From NCBI RefSeq assembly GCF_012641265.1, contig NZ_JABAHZ010000002.1:868001-932000 (forward strand): DNA of 64,000 nucleotides, given 5' to 3'. The position numbers and the translations under genes were made by a program. Positions 51,657 to 60,422 of this stretch are shown here, piece by piece. The notes beneath the pieces are model-generated. The model ran no database searches and was not told where the DNA came from. It saw only the letters and a program-made list of their open reading frames with translations. The DNA is from Chitinophaga eiseniae (GTDB taxonomy: Bacteria; Bacteroidota; Bacteroidia; Chitinophagales; Chitinophagaceae). Each line of letters opens with the position of its first letter. The stretch's first letter is position 1.

Positions 51657-52595
51657 TTATTGTGCCCGGTACACATGAGGAGAAACACCACTATGATTTT
51701 TAAAGAAGTGAGTAAAGTTGCCAGGATCCTCAAACCCAAGACACCAGGCTATTTCGGAAATTTGCCAATCGGTATGGATCAGCAATAAGCGGGCTTCCAG
51801 CAACATACGCTGACGGATATGCTCGCTGACGGTACGGCCAGTAGCCTGTTTTACAGAGGCATTTAAATGATTGGGATGTGTATTTAATACCTGGGCAAAC
51901 TCTTTGGCTGTTTTAAGACCGAGCTGACTATGTGTATACTCAATTGGGAATTGTTTTTCCAGCCTGTCGGTAAAGCGATGGGCCAATACCTGCGCTGCCG
52001 TAAGCTGGCGCTGCGGCGCGGTAAACTGGGTCGACAACCGTTTTCCCTCTAACAGGAGCAGTTTGAGGTAAATAAGAATCGCTTCATGTTTAAAAGCCGC
52101 ATTCTCATTGTATTCTCTCAATAATTGCCGGAAAATAGACTGGATATAACTACACTGTTCATCGGTTAGTTTATATACTGCCTGGGCCCCCATTTGTAAC
52201 AATGGATGTAGCAACAGGTTTTCCTGGTGATTGGTCTGCGCTTCAAACAACAGGTCGGTAAACAGGCAGAAGTAACCCTCCTGCTCTTCAGAAGTAGCAC
52301 GCCATGTTTTTAATTCAAATGGATTAATAAATATTAAAGTAGGCCCATCTACTTCATAGCGCTGTTCTCCCATCGTAAAAATACCACTGCCTTTACTGAT
52401 GAAACTGATCTTGTAATAATCCCGCCGGCTGGCGGTTACTTCATCCACACAGCTATGGTCCGCCCTTTCCTGTACCGCAAAACTCCCGCGTAGCGGAGCT
52501 TTTGGGATCATTTCTTTTCGGGTGTACAGGAGGAGGTCGTCGTTGAAGTCGTTGATTGTTTTCAATCCAATGGAAGCATTTTTATTGGTAGACAT
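51657..52595 (-). CDS. AraC family transcriptional regulator
   Basis: 312 aa. N-terminal cupin-like AraC-binding domain (RRDYYKISFISKGSGIFTMG) and a C-terminal two-HTH DNA-binding region (KQATGRTVSEHIRQRMLLEA, then LGFEDPGNFTHFFKNHSGVS). It is followed by an aldo/keto reductase gene. A -7 box TAAATTTG abuts its ATG, predicting a leaderless or nearly leaderless mRNA. Confidence 0.92.
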   Translation of the reverse strand: MSTNKNASIGLKTINDFNDDLLLYTRKEMIPKAPLRGSFAVQERADHSCVDEVTASRRDYYKISFISKGSGIFTMGEQRYEVDGPTLIFINPFELKTWRATSEEQEGYFCLFTDLLFEAQTNHQENLLLHPLLQMGAQAVYKLTDEQCSYIQSIFRQLLREYNENAAFKHEAILIYLKLLLLEGKRLSTQFTAPQRQLTAAQVLAHRFTDRLEKQFPIEYTHSQLGLKTAKEFAQVLNTHPNHLNASVKQATGRTVSEHIRQRMLLEARLLLIHTDWQISEIAWCLGFEDPGNFTHFFKNHSGVSPHVYRAQ

Positions 52596-52599
52596 ATTC

Positions 52600-52607
52600 C
52601 AAATTTA
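52600..52607 (-). promoter_or_regulatory. Promoter -7 box of the AraC gene (leaderless mRNA)
   Basis: CAAATTTA is TAAATTTG on the minus strand. Only four nt separate it from the ATG at 52595, so transcription would start at about the start codon. Confidence 0.45.
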
Positions 52608-52761
52608 GGCAATTTCGAATGAATTTTTTTGCAGGTGGATAACAGCAATGTTAAGTTTTCAGTAGTCTTTATACGCTCAAATGCTTACTGGATAAGGATG
52701 ATTTGACAAATTGAAACATTGTTGCAATTTCATTTTTGATTAAATAGAAAAAATTTCACAA

Positions 52762-52901
52762 TTTGTTAACGCCTTTATCAACCAAAATCTTGTTATCATC
52801 AAGCCCTGATGATTGCTATGTAGAGCGGCCTGCCACATATGCCACCGAACAAGAAACTCTAAAATCCATAGACGGAAATACATTCGTATTTCCGTTTTTT
52901 A
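52762..52901 (+). ncRNA. Candidate small RNA or terminated leader upstream of GT39
   Basis: In the 349-bp gene-free stretch 52596-52944 a -33-like TTTG (52762-52765) and a loose -7 (AAATCTTG, 52785-52792) precede about 80 nt without an ORF. These are closed by a strong terminator: ACGGAAATAC ATTC GTATTTCCGT plus TTTTTT (52872-52901). No gene lies between promoter and terminator on this strand, so it is either a short RNA or an attenuated leader of the glycosyltransferase gene 45 nt below. No known RNA family recognised. The remaining bases of the stretch hold only the AraC promoter. Confidence 0.35.
52872..52901 (+). terminator. Orphan intrinsic terminator
   Basis: Perfect 10-bp stem with loop ATTC and six Ts in front of the GT39 gene, with no coding sequence to terminate upstream on the plus strand. 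Confidence 0.65.
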
Positions 52902-52944
52902 TTTATAAATAGATCACCAGCTTTTTTGTGACGCATTCATTATT

Positions 52945-54519
52945 ATGACAACACCTGTTAGTTCTATCACTATGCCTCCACGTCGTACCTCCCTGTTACT
53001 GCTGTTATTAATTGTAATAGTGAAAATGGTTTTTCAATACCTGGTATTGCATCCATATTATGATTTACAAAGAGATGAATTCCTGCACCTGGACCTGGCC
53101 AGGCATCTTTCATCGGGATATTTATCAGTACCTCCTTTTACGGCGCTTAACTCAATAGTGATCGGCTGGTTGGGAAATAGTATTTTCTGGATAAAATTTT
53201 TTCCTGCTTTGTACGGCGCTTTAACGATGGTGCTGGTATGGAAGATAGTGGAATTGTTGGGTGGTAGCTGGTTTGCCCAGGTGCTGGCAGCACTGGTTTA
53301 CATTTGTTCTGGTATGTCGCGGGTCAATTTATTGTATCAGCCCAACTCTTTCGATATACTGGCCTGGACATCGTTGTTCTGGTGTTTATTGCAATACTTG
53401 CATACCAGTCAATCTAAATGGTTACTATGGATGGGAGTGTTTACAGGGGTTGGTATACTGAATAAATATAATATAGGTTTCCTGGTGGTGGGAATGCTGG
53501 GAGGCTTATTATTATCATCTCACCGGAAAATATTCCGGGATAAATACCTTTATATTAGCGGGCTGATAGCCCTGGTGATCATTGCTCCCAATATCATCTG
53601 GCAATTACAGCATGGGTTGCCGGTTATTCATCATATGAAAGAGCTCAATGAAAATCAGCTGGTGCATGTAAGCCGGTTGAATTTCATCAAAGACCAGTTT
53701 ATTTTCTTCATTGGTGGCGCCTTTATCGTGGTAGCAGCCTTTATGGGGTTGATTTTTCACAAGCCATTCCGGCCATACCGGGTAGTTTTATTGATATATG
53801 GCATAACGATTTTTCTGTTTACGTATTTACATGCTAAAAGCTATTATTCCCTGGGCTTGTACCCTGTGTTGCTGGCCTTTGGAAGTGTTTACTGGGATAG
53901 GATTTTTACCCATGATTGGACACACAGGCTGCGGATACTATGGGTAGCGGCGATTATTGTGCCGTTTGCTTTGTTATTGAATGCTGTTTTCCCGGTATTA
54001 TTGCCGGCCCAGATACAACAGAAGGCAGCGAAGTTTCAGACGCTGGGCGTGTTGCGCTGGGAAGATGGTAAAGACCATGCTTTGCCCCAGGATTTTGCGG
54101 ACATGCTGGGATGGCAGGAAATGGCCGCCATGGCGTTACAGGCATGGGAACAGATACCGAAGGCCGACCAGCCCTACACGTTGGTGCTTTGCGAAAATTA
54201 CGGAGAAGCAGGCGCCCTGAACTTTTATAATAAAGGAAAGATGCCGGAAGCGGTAGCCTTTGACGCGGACTATGTATTCTGGTTCCCCCAAATGGATACG
54301 CTGCGCTATATTATTAAAATCGGGCCAGCGCCGGATGAAAAAGCCAGGAGGTATATTAGCCAGGTACAACAAACCGGCGCCCTCCAGGATACTCTTTGCC
54401 GCGAATATGCCTTTGGCATTCGTGCCTACCTGTTATCCGGTTTATCACCAGAGTTACCAGCGCTGATACAACAGCGGTTGGCCAAGAAACAGGAGAGCTA
54501 CCAGGATGGTATGAAATAA
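52945..54519 (+). CDS. Glycosyltransferase family 39-type membrane protein
   Basis: 524 aa with about ten hydrophobic helices and the GT39/PMT_2 signature near residues 36-50: PYYDLQRDEFLHLDLARHLS, whose acidic Asp-Glu pair is the catalytic type in ArnT/PMT enzymes. LLYQPNSFDILAWTSLFW and LHAKSYYSLGLYPVLLA are also typical. A periplasmic domain occupies the last 170 residues. It transfers a sugar from a polyprenyl donor; acceptor unknown. Confidence 0.88.
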   Translation: MTTPVSSITMPPRRTSLLLLLLIVIVKMVFQYLVLHPYYDLQRDEFLHLDLARHLSSGYLSVPPFTALNSIVIGWLGNSIFWIKFFPALYGALTMVLVWKIVELLGGSWFAQVLAALVYICSGMSRVNLLYQPNSFDILAWTSLFWCLLQYLHTSQSKWLLWMGVFTGVGILNKYNIGFLVVGMLGGLLLSSHRKIFRDKYLYISGLIALVIIAPNIIWQLQHGLPVIHHMKELNENQLVHVSRLNFIKDQFIFFIGGAFIVVAAFMGLIFHKPFRPYRVVLLIYGITIFLFTYLHAKSYYSLGLYPVLLAFGSVYWDRIFTHDWTHRLRILWVAAIIVPFALLLNAVFPVLLPAQIQQKAAKFQTLGVLRWEDGKDHALPQDFADMLGWQEMAAMALQAWEQIPKADQPYTLVLCENYGEAGALNFYNKGKMPEAVAFDADYVFWFPQMDTLRYIIKIGPAPDEKARRYISQVQQTGALQDTLCREYAFGIRAYLLSGLSPELPALIQQRLAKKQESYQDGMK

Positions 54520-54527
54520 GCTGCCTG

Positions 54528-55316
54528 TTAGCGGTGGAGTATGAATTCTATTTCTCCGAATCCCAATTGCAGGATTTCACCTTCCCTTTCCAGGCATAGA
54601 TGCCCATCTGGGAGCACATCGCGGATAATGCCCTCAAAGATTTGACCGTCCTTCCGGTAGAGGCCAGGTTGTTGCCACCGGAAAAGCCGGGTGGTATATT
54701 CCCGGAGCAGGGCTTCATAGTTAGCCGGGATTAACTGTTGGATCCTTTTATCGAGAAAGGTACAGAGTTCCCGGGCCAGGTCGGCTGCTTCCCGGACTTT
54801 GCCGGTAATTTGCCGGAGGGAAACGGCGTTGGGAAGATCAGGCGGGAAGGCTGCCTGGTTAATGTTAAGTCCTATGCCAATAATGGCATATTGCCAGACA
54901 TTTCCTCTTAATACATTCTCAATCAGGATGCCGCCTGCCTTTCTGTCACGCCAATAAATATCATTTGGCCACTTGATGATAGTTTCATCACCGGCATAGC
55001 TGGTAAAGAAATCGCAGGTAGCGAGGGCTACAGTGACGCTTAACATAAATTGCCTGGAAAGGGGTAGCATCGCTGGTTGGAGGGCAATACTGAGGGCGCT
55101 GATATCGCCGGGTTGAGCCATCCATTGTTTCCCGCGGGTTCCTTTTCCCGCGGTTTGATTGCTTGTAAACCAGGCTGTACCGGATGTCACCTGCCCGGAA
55201 TTTACCTGCTCCATGGCATAGTTATTGGTGCTGTCAACTTCTGTTAATACCTTGAACGGGTGTCCTATCACATGAATCTTTTTTAGTCTGTATATCTGGC
55301 CCGAAAAGTAATTCAT
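54528..55316 (-). CDS. birA: Biotin--[acetyl-CoA-carboxylase] ligase
   Basis: 262 aa, biotin-protein ligase catalytic and C-terminal domains only; the N-terminal HTH of bifunctional BirA is absent. The biotin/ATP loop is QTAGKGTRGKQW; other motifs are EVDSTNNYAM and IIKWPNDIYWRDRKAGGILI. It attaches biotin to carboxylase carrier proteins. Divergent from rsfS. Confidence 0.94.
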   Translation of the reverse strand: MNYFSGQIYRLKKIHVIGHPFKVLTEVDSTNNYAMEQVNSGQVTSGTAWFTSNQTAGKGTRGKQWMAQPGDISALSIALQPAMLPLSRQFMLSVTVALATCDFFTSYAGDETIIKWPNDIYWRDRKAGGILIENVLRGNVWQYAIIGIGLNINQAAFPPDLPNAVSLRQITGKVREAADLARELCTFLDKRIQQLIPANYEALLREYTTRLFRWQQPGLYRKDGQIFEGIIRDVLPDGHLCLEREGEILQLGFGEIEFILHR

Positions 55317-55387
55317 TTTATTATTTAATTAACATTTTCAGGAGGCCCGGAGGCGATATTAAACATGTTATATTACTGCTTGTTTAG

Positions 55388-55395
55388 TAACTTTG
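55388..55395 (+). promoter_or_regulatory. Promoter -7 box of rsfS
   Basis: TAACTTTG, exact match, 36 nt before the TTG start. Confidence 0.5.
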
Positions 55396-55431
55396 ACAAT
55401 TAAAGATTATTTTTAACAAAAACGAGATTTA

Positions 55432-55836
55432 TTGGCACCCTTAACCGTTCTGAGCACGAGAAAGAAGGCGCAGTCACGCCTGACCAGAGAAAGTGAAATT
55501 TTTACCACCATCATCAAGGCCATACAGGATAAGAAGGGGGAAAATATCGTATCCCTGGATCTACGCCAGATTCCTGAAGCTGTGGCCGATTTCTTTATCA
55601 TATGTGAAGCCAATTCCGGCACCCAGGTGAAAGCCATTGCTGATTATGTGTCAGAGCAGGTGGAGCTGCAGACATCAGAGGAACCGTATAAGCACGAAGG
55701 ATTTAGTTCGCAAAACTGGGTTTTGGTGGATTATGTGAATGTTGTTGTTCATATATTCCAACCTGAAAACAGGAAATTCTATAATCTGGAGGAAATGTGG
55801 AGCGATGCCGATAGAATGGACCACATAGAAAACTGA
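55432..55836 (+). CDS. rsfS: Ribosome silencing factor RsfS
   Basis: 134 aa from a TTG at 55432; there is no in-frame ATG at the N-terminus before the domain, so TTG is required. RsfS (DUF143/Iojap) domain: ENIVSLDLRQIPEAVADFFI, CEANSGTQVKAIADYV, YKHEGFSSQNWVLVDYVNVV and FQPENRKFYNLEEMWSDA. It binds uL14 and prevents subunit joining during starvation. Followed by ftsH after 76 nt. Confidence 0.94.
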   Translation: MAPLTVLSTRKKAQSRLTRESEIFTTIIKAIQDKKGENIVSLDLRQIPEAVADFFIICEANSGTQVKAIADYVSEQVELQTSEEPYKHEGFSSQNWVLVDYVNVVVHIFQPENRKFYNLEEMWSDADRMDHIEN

Positions 55837-55912
55837 GTATAACAGTTGTTTTAGAATTTAATTATTCATATTATTCTGATTGCAATAAATATCCGTAAAG
55901 GAGCGTAAGATT

Positions 55913-57943
55913 ATGGAAAAAGGAGGCAATAACTTCAACAAGGGTTCAGAGAAATCACCTAAGAAAGGACCGAAGTTCAATATATACTGGGTATATGCCT
56001 TTATTGGTGTAGCCCTGCTCGCAATGAACATTTTTGGCGATTTCAAGTCCCCCACCAAAGAAATCTCCTTCCAGGAGTTTCAGGTAAATTATCTGAAACC
56101 CGGAGATGTAGATAAGCTGGTGGTTGTAAACAAGAAATATGTAGAAGTCTACATAAAAGCAGACTCTTTAAAAGAAGCTAAGTTTAACGGCGTTAACAAG
56201 AGCAGATTTGGAGGTGATAACCCCGGTCCGCATTTCCGTTTTACGATAGGCAGTGAGGAGAGTTTTAAGAAAGATATTGACAAAGCCCAGGAAGGTATCC
56301 CGGTAGAGAACCAGGTAAAGATATCTTACGATGAGCGCCAAAGCTGGTTTGAGCCAATATTCCAGCTGTTGTTGCCAATTATCCTGATCATTGGCTTATG
56401 GATATTGCTGATGCGGAAAATGGGCGGTCCTGCTGGTGGCAGCGGTGGCCCGGGTGGTATCTTCAATATCGGTAAATCCAAAGCTACCCTGTTCGACAAA
56501 GGCACCCGTGTGAATATCACTTTCAACGACGTAGCCGGATTGGATGAAGCGAAGGTAGAAGTAATGGAAATCGTGGATTTCCTGAAGAATCCTAAAAAAT
56601 ATACCTCCCTGGGAGGTAAAATTCCTAAAGGTGCATTACTGGTAGGTCCTCCGGGAACTGGTAAAACCCTGCTGGCGAAAGCGATGGCAGGAGAAGCACA
56701 GGTTCCTTTCTTCTCTATGTCCGGTTCCGACTTTGTGGAACTGTTCGTAGGGGTGGGCGCCAGCCGTGTACGCGACTTGTTTAAACAAGCCCGTGAGAAA
56801 GCGCCTTGTATCATTTTCATCGATGAAATTGATGCGATTGGCCGCGCCAGGGGTAAGAACGTGATGATGAGCAACGATGAACGGGAAAATACCCTGAACC
56901 AGTTGCTGGTAGAAATGGATGGTTTCGGAACAGACAGTGGTATCATTATCCTGGCTGCTACCAACCGCCCCGATGTACTGGATAGCGCATTATTACGTCC
57001 AGGCCGTTTCGACCGTCAGATCTCTATCGATAAACCAGATCTGGCCGGAAGGGAAACCATTTTTGAAGTACACCTGAAGCCCATCAAAACCTCCCCTAAC
57101 CTGGATGTGAAGAAACTGGCTTCTATGACCCCTGGCTTTGCCGGTGCAGATATCGCTAACGTATGTAACGAAGCTGCCCTGATTGCGGCCCGTAAGGGTA
57201 AAATGCAGGTGGAAATGGATGACTTCAACGATGCCATTGACCGTGTAATCGGTGGTTTGGAAAAGAAGAATAAGATCATTTCTCCGGAAGAAAAAGAAGT
57301 CATTGCTTACCATGAAGCAGGTCACGCTATCTGTGGCTGGCACCTGGAACATGCTAACCCATTGGTGAAAGTAACCATCGTTCCCCGTGGCGTAGCAGCA
57401 CTTGGTTATGCGCAATATCTCCCGAAAGAACAATACCTGTACAATACTGAACAACTGCTCGATGATATCTGCATGACCCTTGGCGGACGTGCGGTAGAAG
57501 AGCTGGTATTTGGTAAAATTTCTACCGGCGCACAAAACGACCTGCAGGTAATTACCCGTATGGCCTATGCAATGGTAACCGTATATGGTATGAACGATAA
57601 AGTGGGTAATGTATCTTTCTACGATCCCAACAGCGACCAGTCATTCACTAAGCCTTACTCTGAAGAAACATCTAAGATGATTGATGATGAAGTAAGAAAA
57701 CTGATTGCTGCCGCTTATGTCAGAACAAAAGACCTGTTGACCGAAAAAATGGACCAGGTAAAGATACTGGCAGAAGAGCTGTTGAAGAAAGAAGTGTTAT
57801 ACCAGGCCGACCTGGAAAGACTGATCGGTAAACGTCCATACGACGTACACCGGGAACATCCACTGAATAAAGAAGGTATGACTACTGATGGCGTTCATCC
57901 GTCAGATATCATCAACCCTTCTCCATCACCAGCTAATGCGTAA
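55913..57943 (+). CDS. ftsH: ATP-dependent zinc metalloprotease FtsH
   Basis: 676 aa. Two membrane helices (about 24-40 and 148-166) flank a periplasmic domain. AAA ATPase: Walker A GPPGTGKT (245-252), Walker B IFIDEID (301-307), [12 protein letters not shown]. Protease: HEAGH (467-471) zinc site. It degrades unassembled membrane proteins and short-lived soluble regulators. C-terminal tail is Ser/Pro-rich. The usual rsfS-ftsH order of the phylum is present. Confidence 0.97.
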   Translation: MEKGGNNFNKGSEKSPKKGPKFNIYWVYAFIGVALLAMNIFGDFKSPTKEISFQEFQVNYLKPGDVDKLVVVNKKYVEVYIKADSLKEAKFNGVNKSRFGGDNPGPHFRFTIGSEESFKKDIDKAQEGIPVENQVKISYDERQSWFEPIFQLLLPIILIIGLWILLMRKMGGPAGGSGGPGGIFNIGKSKATLFDKGTRVNITFNDVAGLDEAKVEVMEIVDFLKNPKKYTSLGGKIPKGALLVGPPGTGKTLLAKAMAGEAQVPFFSMSGSDFVELFVGVGASRVRDLFKQAREKAPCIIFIDEIDAIGRARGKNVMMSNDERENTLNQLLVEMDGFGTDSGIIILAATNRPDVLDSALLRPGRFDRQISIDKPDLAGRETIFEVHLKPIKTSPNLDVKKLASMTPGFAGADIANVCNEAALIAARKGKMQVEMDDFNDAIDRVIGGLEKKNKIISPEEKEVIAYHEAGHAICGWHLEHANPLVKVTIVPRGVAALGYAQYLPKEQYLYNTEQLLDDICMTLGGRAVEELVFGKISTGAQNDLQVITRMAYAMVTVYGMNDKVGNVSFYDPNSDQSFTKPYSEETSKMIDDEVRKLIAAAYVRTKDLLTEKMDQVKILAEELLKKEVLYQADLERLIGKRPYDVHREHPLNKEGMTTDGVHPSDIINPSPSPANA

Positions 57944-57951
57944 ATAGCGAT

Positions 57952-58587
57952 ATGAAGATTTCTCCTGCTAAGGAAAATATTCTGAAGAGAGTACGGAATG
58001 CGTTAAGTCAGTCAGTACAGTTGCCCTTCCCAAATTCGGAGGGCAACTCGTCTGTTTTCAGAACTGAGAATGAGAGCCTTGAATTAAAGTTTGCAGAGGA
58101 ATTTAGCCGCTTGCAGGGGAAGTTTGTTTACTGTACCAGCAAAGGCGAAATGATGGATAGTTTGCGCGCGCTTTGTGAAAATAAAGAGTGGCACAACGTA
58201 TACTGTCAAACGCCTGCCCTGTTGAAAACGATTCGTCCGGAAGAACTGCCGGTGTTAAACCAGGGCTCTATGCACGAAGCGGATGCTGCTATCACAGATT
58301 GTGAATACCTGGTAGCCCGGACAGGTATGGTGGTATTGAGTGCTGCCCAGCCCAGCGGAAGGGCTTTACCCGTATATGCACCGGTGCACATTATGATCGC
58401 CTATACACACCAACTGGTTTTTGACCTGAAGGATGCACTCAGTAAACTGAGGGATAAATATGGCAACGACCTCCCGTCGGCCATTTCATTTGCCACAGGT
58501 CCGAGCCGTACAGCCGACATCGAAAAAACATTGGTGGTCGGTATTCACGGCCCCAAAGAAGTATACGTATTTTTAGTAGACGAGTAG
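57952..58587 (+). CDS. LUD domain protein (LutC/YkgG-like)
   Basis: 211 aa, LUD fold as in LutC of the lactate-utilisation complex: NQGSMHEADAAITDCEYLVA, RTGMVVLSAAQPSGRALPVY, HIMIAYTHQLVFDLKDALSK and SFATGPSRTADIEKTLVVG with the conserved GxxxP-GPSRTADIE region. LutA and LutB partners are not present, so its role here is unclear; in this phylum the gene habitually follows ftsH. It starts 8 nt after ftsH. Confidence 0.9.
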   Translation: MKISPAKENILKRVRNALSQSVQLPFPNSEGNSSVFRTENESLELKFAEEFSRLQGKFVYCTSKGEMMDSLRALCENKEWHNVYCQTPALLKTIRPEELPVLNQGSMHEADAAITDCEYLVARTGMVVLSAAQPSGRALPVYAPVHIMIAYTHQLVFDLKDALSKLRDKYGNDLPSAISFATGPSRTADIEKTLVVGIHGPKEVYVFLVDE

Positions 58588-58594
58588 ATAAAAC

Positions 58595-58679
58595 AGCTTT
58601 TAGTATTTAGCCATTATGCTTTGGTGAAACAAACGATTTTCGTTTTTTCACCAGCCGGTAACGCTAAATACTAAAAGCT
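58595..58679. repeat. Compound palindrome between LUD gene and lpxH
   Basis: Outer 17-bp perfect arms (58595-58611 and 58663-58679; AGCTTTTAGTATTTAGC and its complement) enclose a second near-perfect hairpin (GGTGAAACAAACGA ... TCGTTTTTTCACC, 58623-58652). Similar in style to the palindrome at 18445-18533. Both genes around it are on the plus strand; it may act as a terminator. Confidence 0.7.
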
Positions 58680-58693
58680 TCATAATTTTAAGA

Positions 58694-59512
58694 ATGGACA
58701 TTCATTTACCAGCCCGAAAGAAAGTATATTTTGCCTCTGATTTTCATCTGGGAGTTCCTAATGCCGCTGCCAGCCGGGAACGGGAAAAGCTGTTGTTACA
58801 ATGGCTCGACCAGGTGGAGGCAGATGCAGCGCATATTTTCCTGGTAGGTGATATTTTCGACTTCTGGTTTGAATATAAACACGTGATCCCGAAAGGGTAT
58901 ACCCGTATATTAGGCAGGCTGGCAACATTGAGCGATAAAGGTATTGGCATCTCTGTATTTATCGGCAATCATGATATGTGGATGAATGGATATTTTGAAG
59001 ATGAACTGAATATCCCTGTATATTATGAACCACAGACCTATACCATAGGCGCCAAAAAGTTTTATATAGGTCATGGCGATGGCCTGGGACCTGGTGATCA
59101 TGGGTATAAAATGCTCAAGAAGGTTTTCAGGAACCCCGTTTGTCGTTGGTTATTTTCTGCTATCCATCCATGGGTGGGGATCTCCCTGGCCAATTATTTC
59201 AGCCGTAAGAGCCGTGCTGCAGCCGGACAGGAGCTGGAACATTTCCTGGGCGCAGAAAATGAATGGCTGGCTATTTATAGCAAGGAAATATTGCAAAAAG
59301 AACACTTCGATTATTTCATATTTGGCCACCGGCATTTGCCGTTGGACATTCCATTACAGGAAGGCAGTCGCTACATCAACCTGGGCGACTGGCTGAATTA
59401 CTTCTCCTATGCCGTTTTTGATGGCAATGATGTGGAACTCAAATTTTTTACAGAGGCAGGTGCACGGGCCGCCAGATCAGGCGTCGAGAATCTCGTGCAG
59501 GATAGGCGGTGA
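58694..59512 (+). CDS. lpxH: UDP-2,3-diacylglucosamine diphosphatase (LpxH-like)
   Basis: 272 aa, calcineurin-like phosphoesterase. Metal-binding motifs: ASDFHLG (D16, H18), VGDIFDFW, FIGNHDMWM, YIGHGDGLG and FGHRHLPL. GDIFDFWFEYKHVIPKGYTR matches LpxH rather than LpxI. It removes UMP from UDP-diacylglucosamine in lipid A synthesis. The last 36 bp overlap the convergent recO gene. Confidence 0.92.
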   Translation: MDIHLPARKKVYFASDFHLGVPNAAASREREKLLLQWLDQVEADAAHIFLVGDIFDFWFEYKHVIPKGYTRILGRLATLSDKGIGISVFIGNHDMWMNGYFEDELNIPVYYEPQTYTIGAKKFYIGHGDGLGPGDHGYKMLKKVFRNPVCRWLFSAIHPWVGISLANYFSRKSRAAAGQELEHFLGAENEWLAIYSKEILQKEHFDYFIFGHRHLPLDIPLQEGSRYINLGDWLNYFSYAVFDGNDVELKFFTEAGARAARSGVENLVQDRR

Positions 59513-60214
59513 GTGGAGCTCTGTGAAATCCGCTAAATGCAACCGGAAGAAATCCAGGTAAGCATATAATAATTTTCTTCTTCTTTCTTTATTCATGGTA
59601 ATAGCCGCCAGGTGCTGTATTTCTTTACACTGTACCAGCTGATCTGTTAACTCACTATTTTGTGGATCGAGGTGGTTGGGATGATGTGGGGGCAGGTCGG
59701 TAAAATGGCCTTCCTGCAAATCTACATAGGGCGTGTATTCTGAAAAGCGGCCATTGAGCCGGAATCCGAGGTGCTCCCCTGTTTTCAGGGTAAAGTAGAG
59801 CGGAAGGTTGGCTACTACCGGCATGGGAGCTACATCCAGCAGTTGTAGTATGTTTTCCGTAAAATAATAGAGTTCCAGGTTCTGCTCGGGCTGCTTCAGG
59901 CATTTCTGGAGTAGCTCAATCATATATAAGGCCACCGTATTCTTCACTACGTTCAGGTGTACCGTGGTAAAAATATATCCCAGCTTAAATTCTGAAATGC
60001 GTTGAAGATTGCGGCTTTCATGGTGATAGACCACCAATTCCAGGATATTGCCCAGCTGGAGCAGGTTTCCCTTGGCAGCCCTGGGCTTGGAAGAACGCGC
60101 TCCGTTAACCATATAGGACTGCACGCCAAAAAGTTCCGTGAACATGGTCACGATCAGGCTGGTATCGCCATATTTTACCGTGCGTAATACGATGCCGCGT
60201 GTTTTGTGAAGCAA
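59477..60214 (-). CDS. recO: DNA repair protein RecO
   Basis: 245 aa. N-terminal OB-fold (LHKTRGIVLRTVKYGDTSLI, TELFGVQSYMVNGARSSKPR), a helical C-terminal domain that includes AITMNKERRRKLLYAYLDFF, and no zinc-finger Cys quartet, as in many Bacteroidota. It loads RecA with RecR and anneals SSB-coated strands. It ends inside the 3' end of lpxH. Confidence 0.93.
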   Translation of the reverse strand: MLHKTRGIVLRTVKYGDTSLIVTMFTELFGVQSYMVNGARSSKPRAAKGNLLQLGNILELVVYHHESRNLQRISEFKLGYIFTTVHLNVVKNTVALYMIELLQKCLKQPEQNLELYYFTENILQLLDVAPMPVVANLPLYFTLKTGEHLGFRLNGRFSEYTPYVDLQEGHFTDLPPHHPNHLDPQNSELTDQLVQCKEIQHLAAITMNKERRRKLLYAYLDFFRLHLADFTELHSPPILHEILDA

Positions 60215-60387
60215 TTTTTCAGCAATTTATAAAGGTTGCAAGTTAATATAAACGGGAGATACCTGCTGCGGTAGGCTGGCCAGGGCCGAAAAATGAGAGG
60301 ATGACAGCTAGAAGTGAAAACCCGCCGGCTGGTAGCTAAAACCGGGCAGCTCATCGCTGTTGGTTAACAGCCAATAGCTATTTTGAT

Positions 60388-60395
60388 TACCTTTA
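60388..60395 (+). promoter_or_regulatory. Promoter -7-like box of the RND exporter
   Basis: TACCTTTA, one change from TAnnTTTG, 27 nt before the start codon. Confidence 0.4.
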
Positions 60396-60422
60396 CGCCC
60401 ATTATAAAAAAAGAAAATCCTT

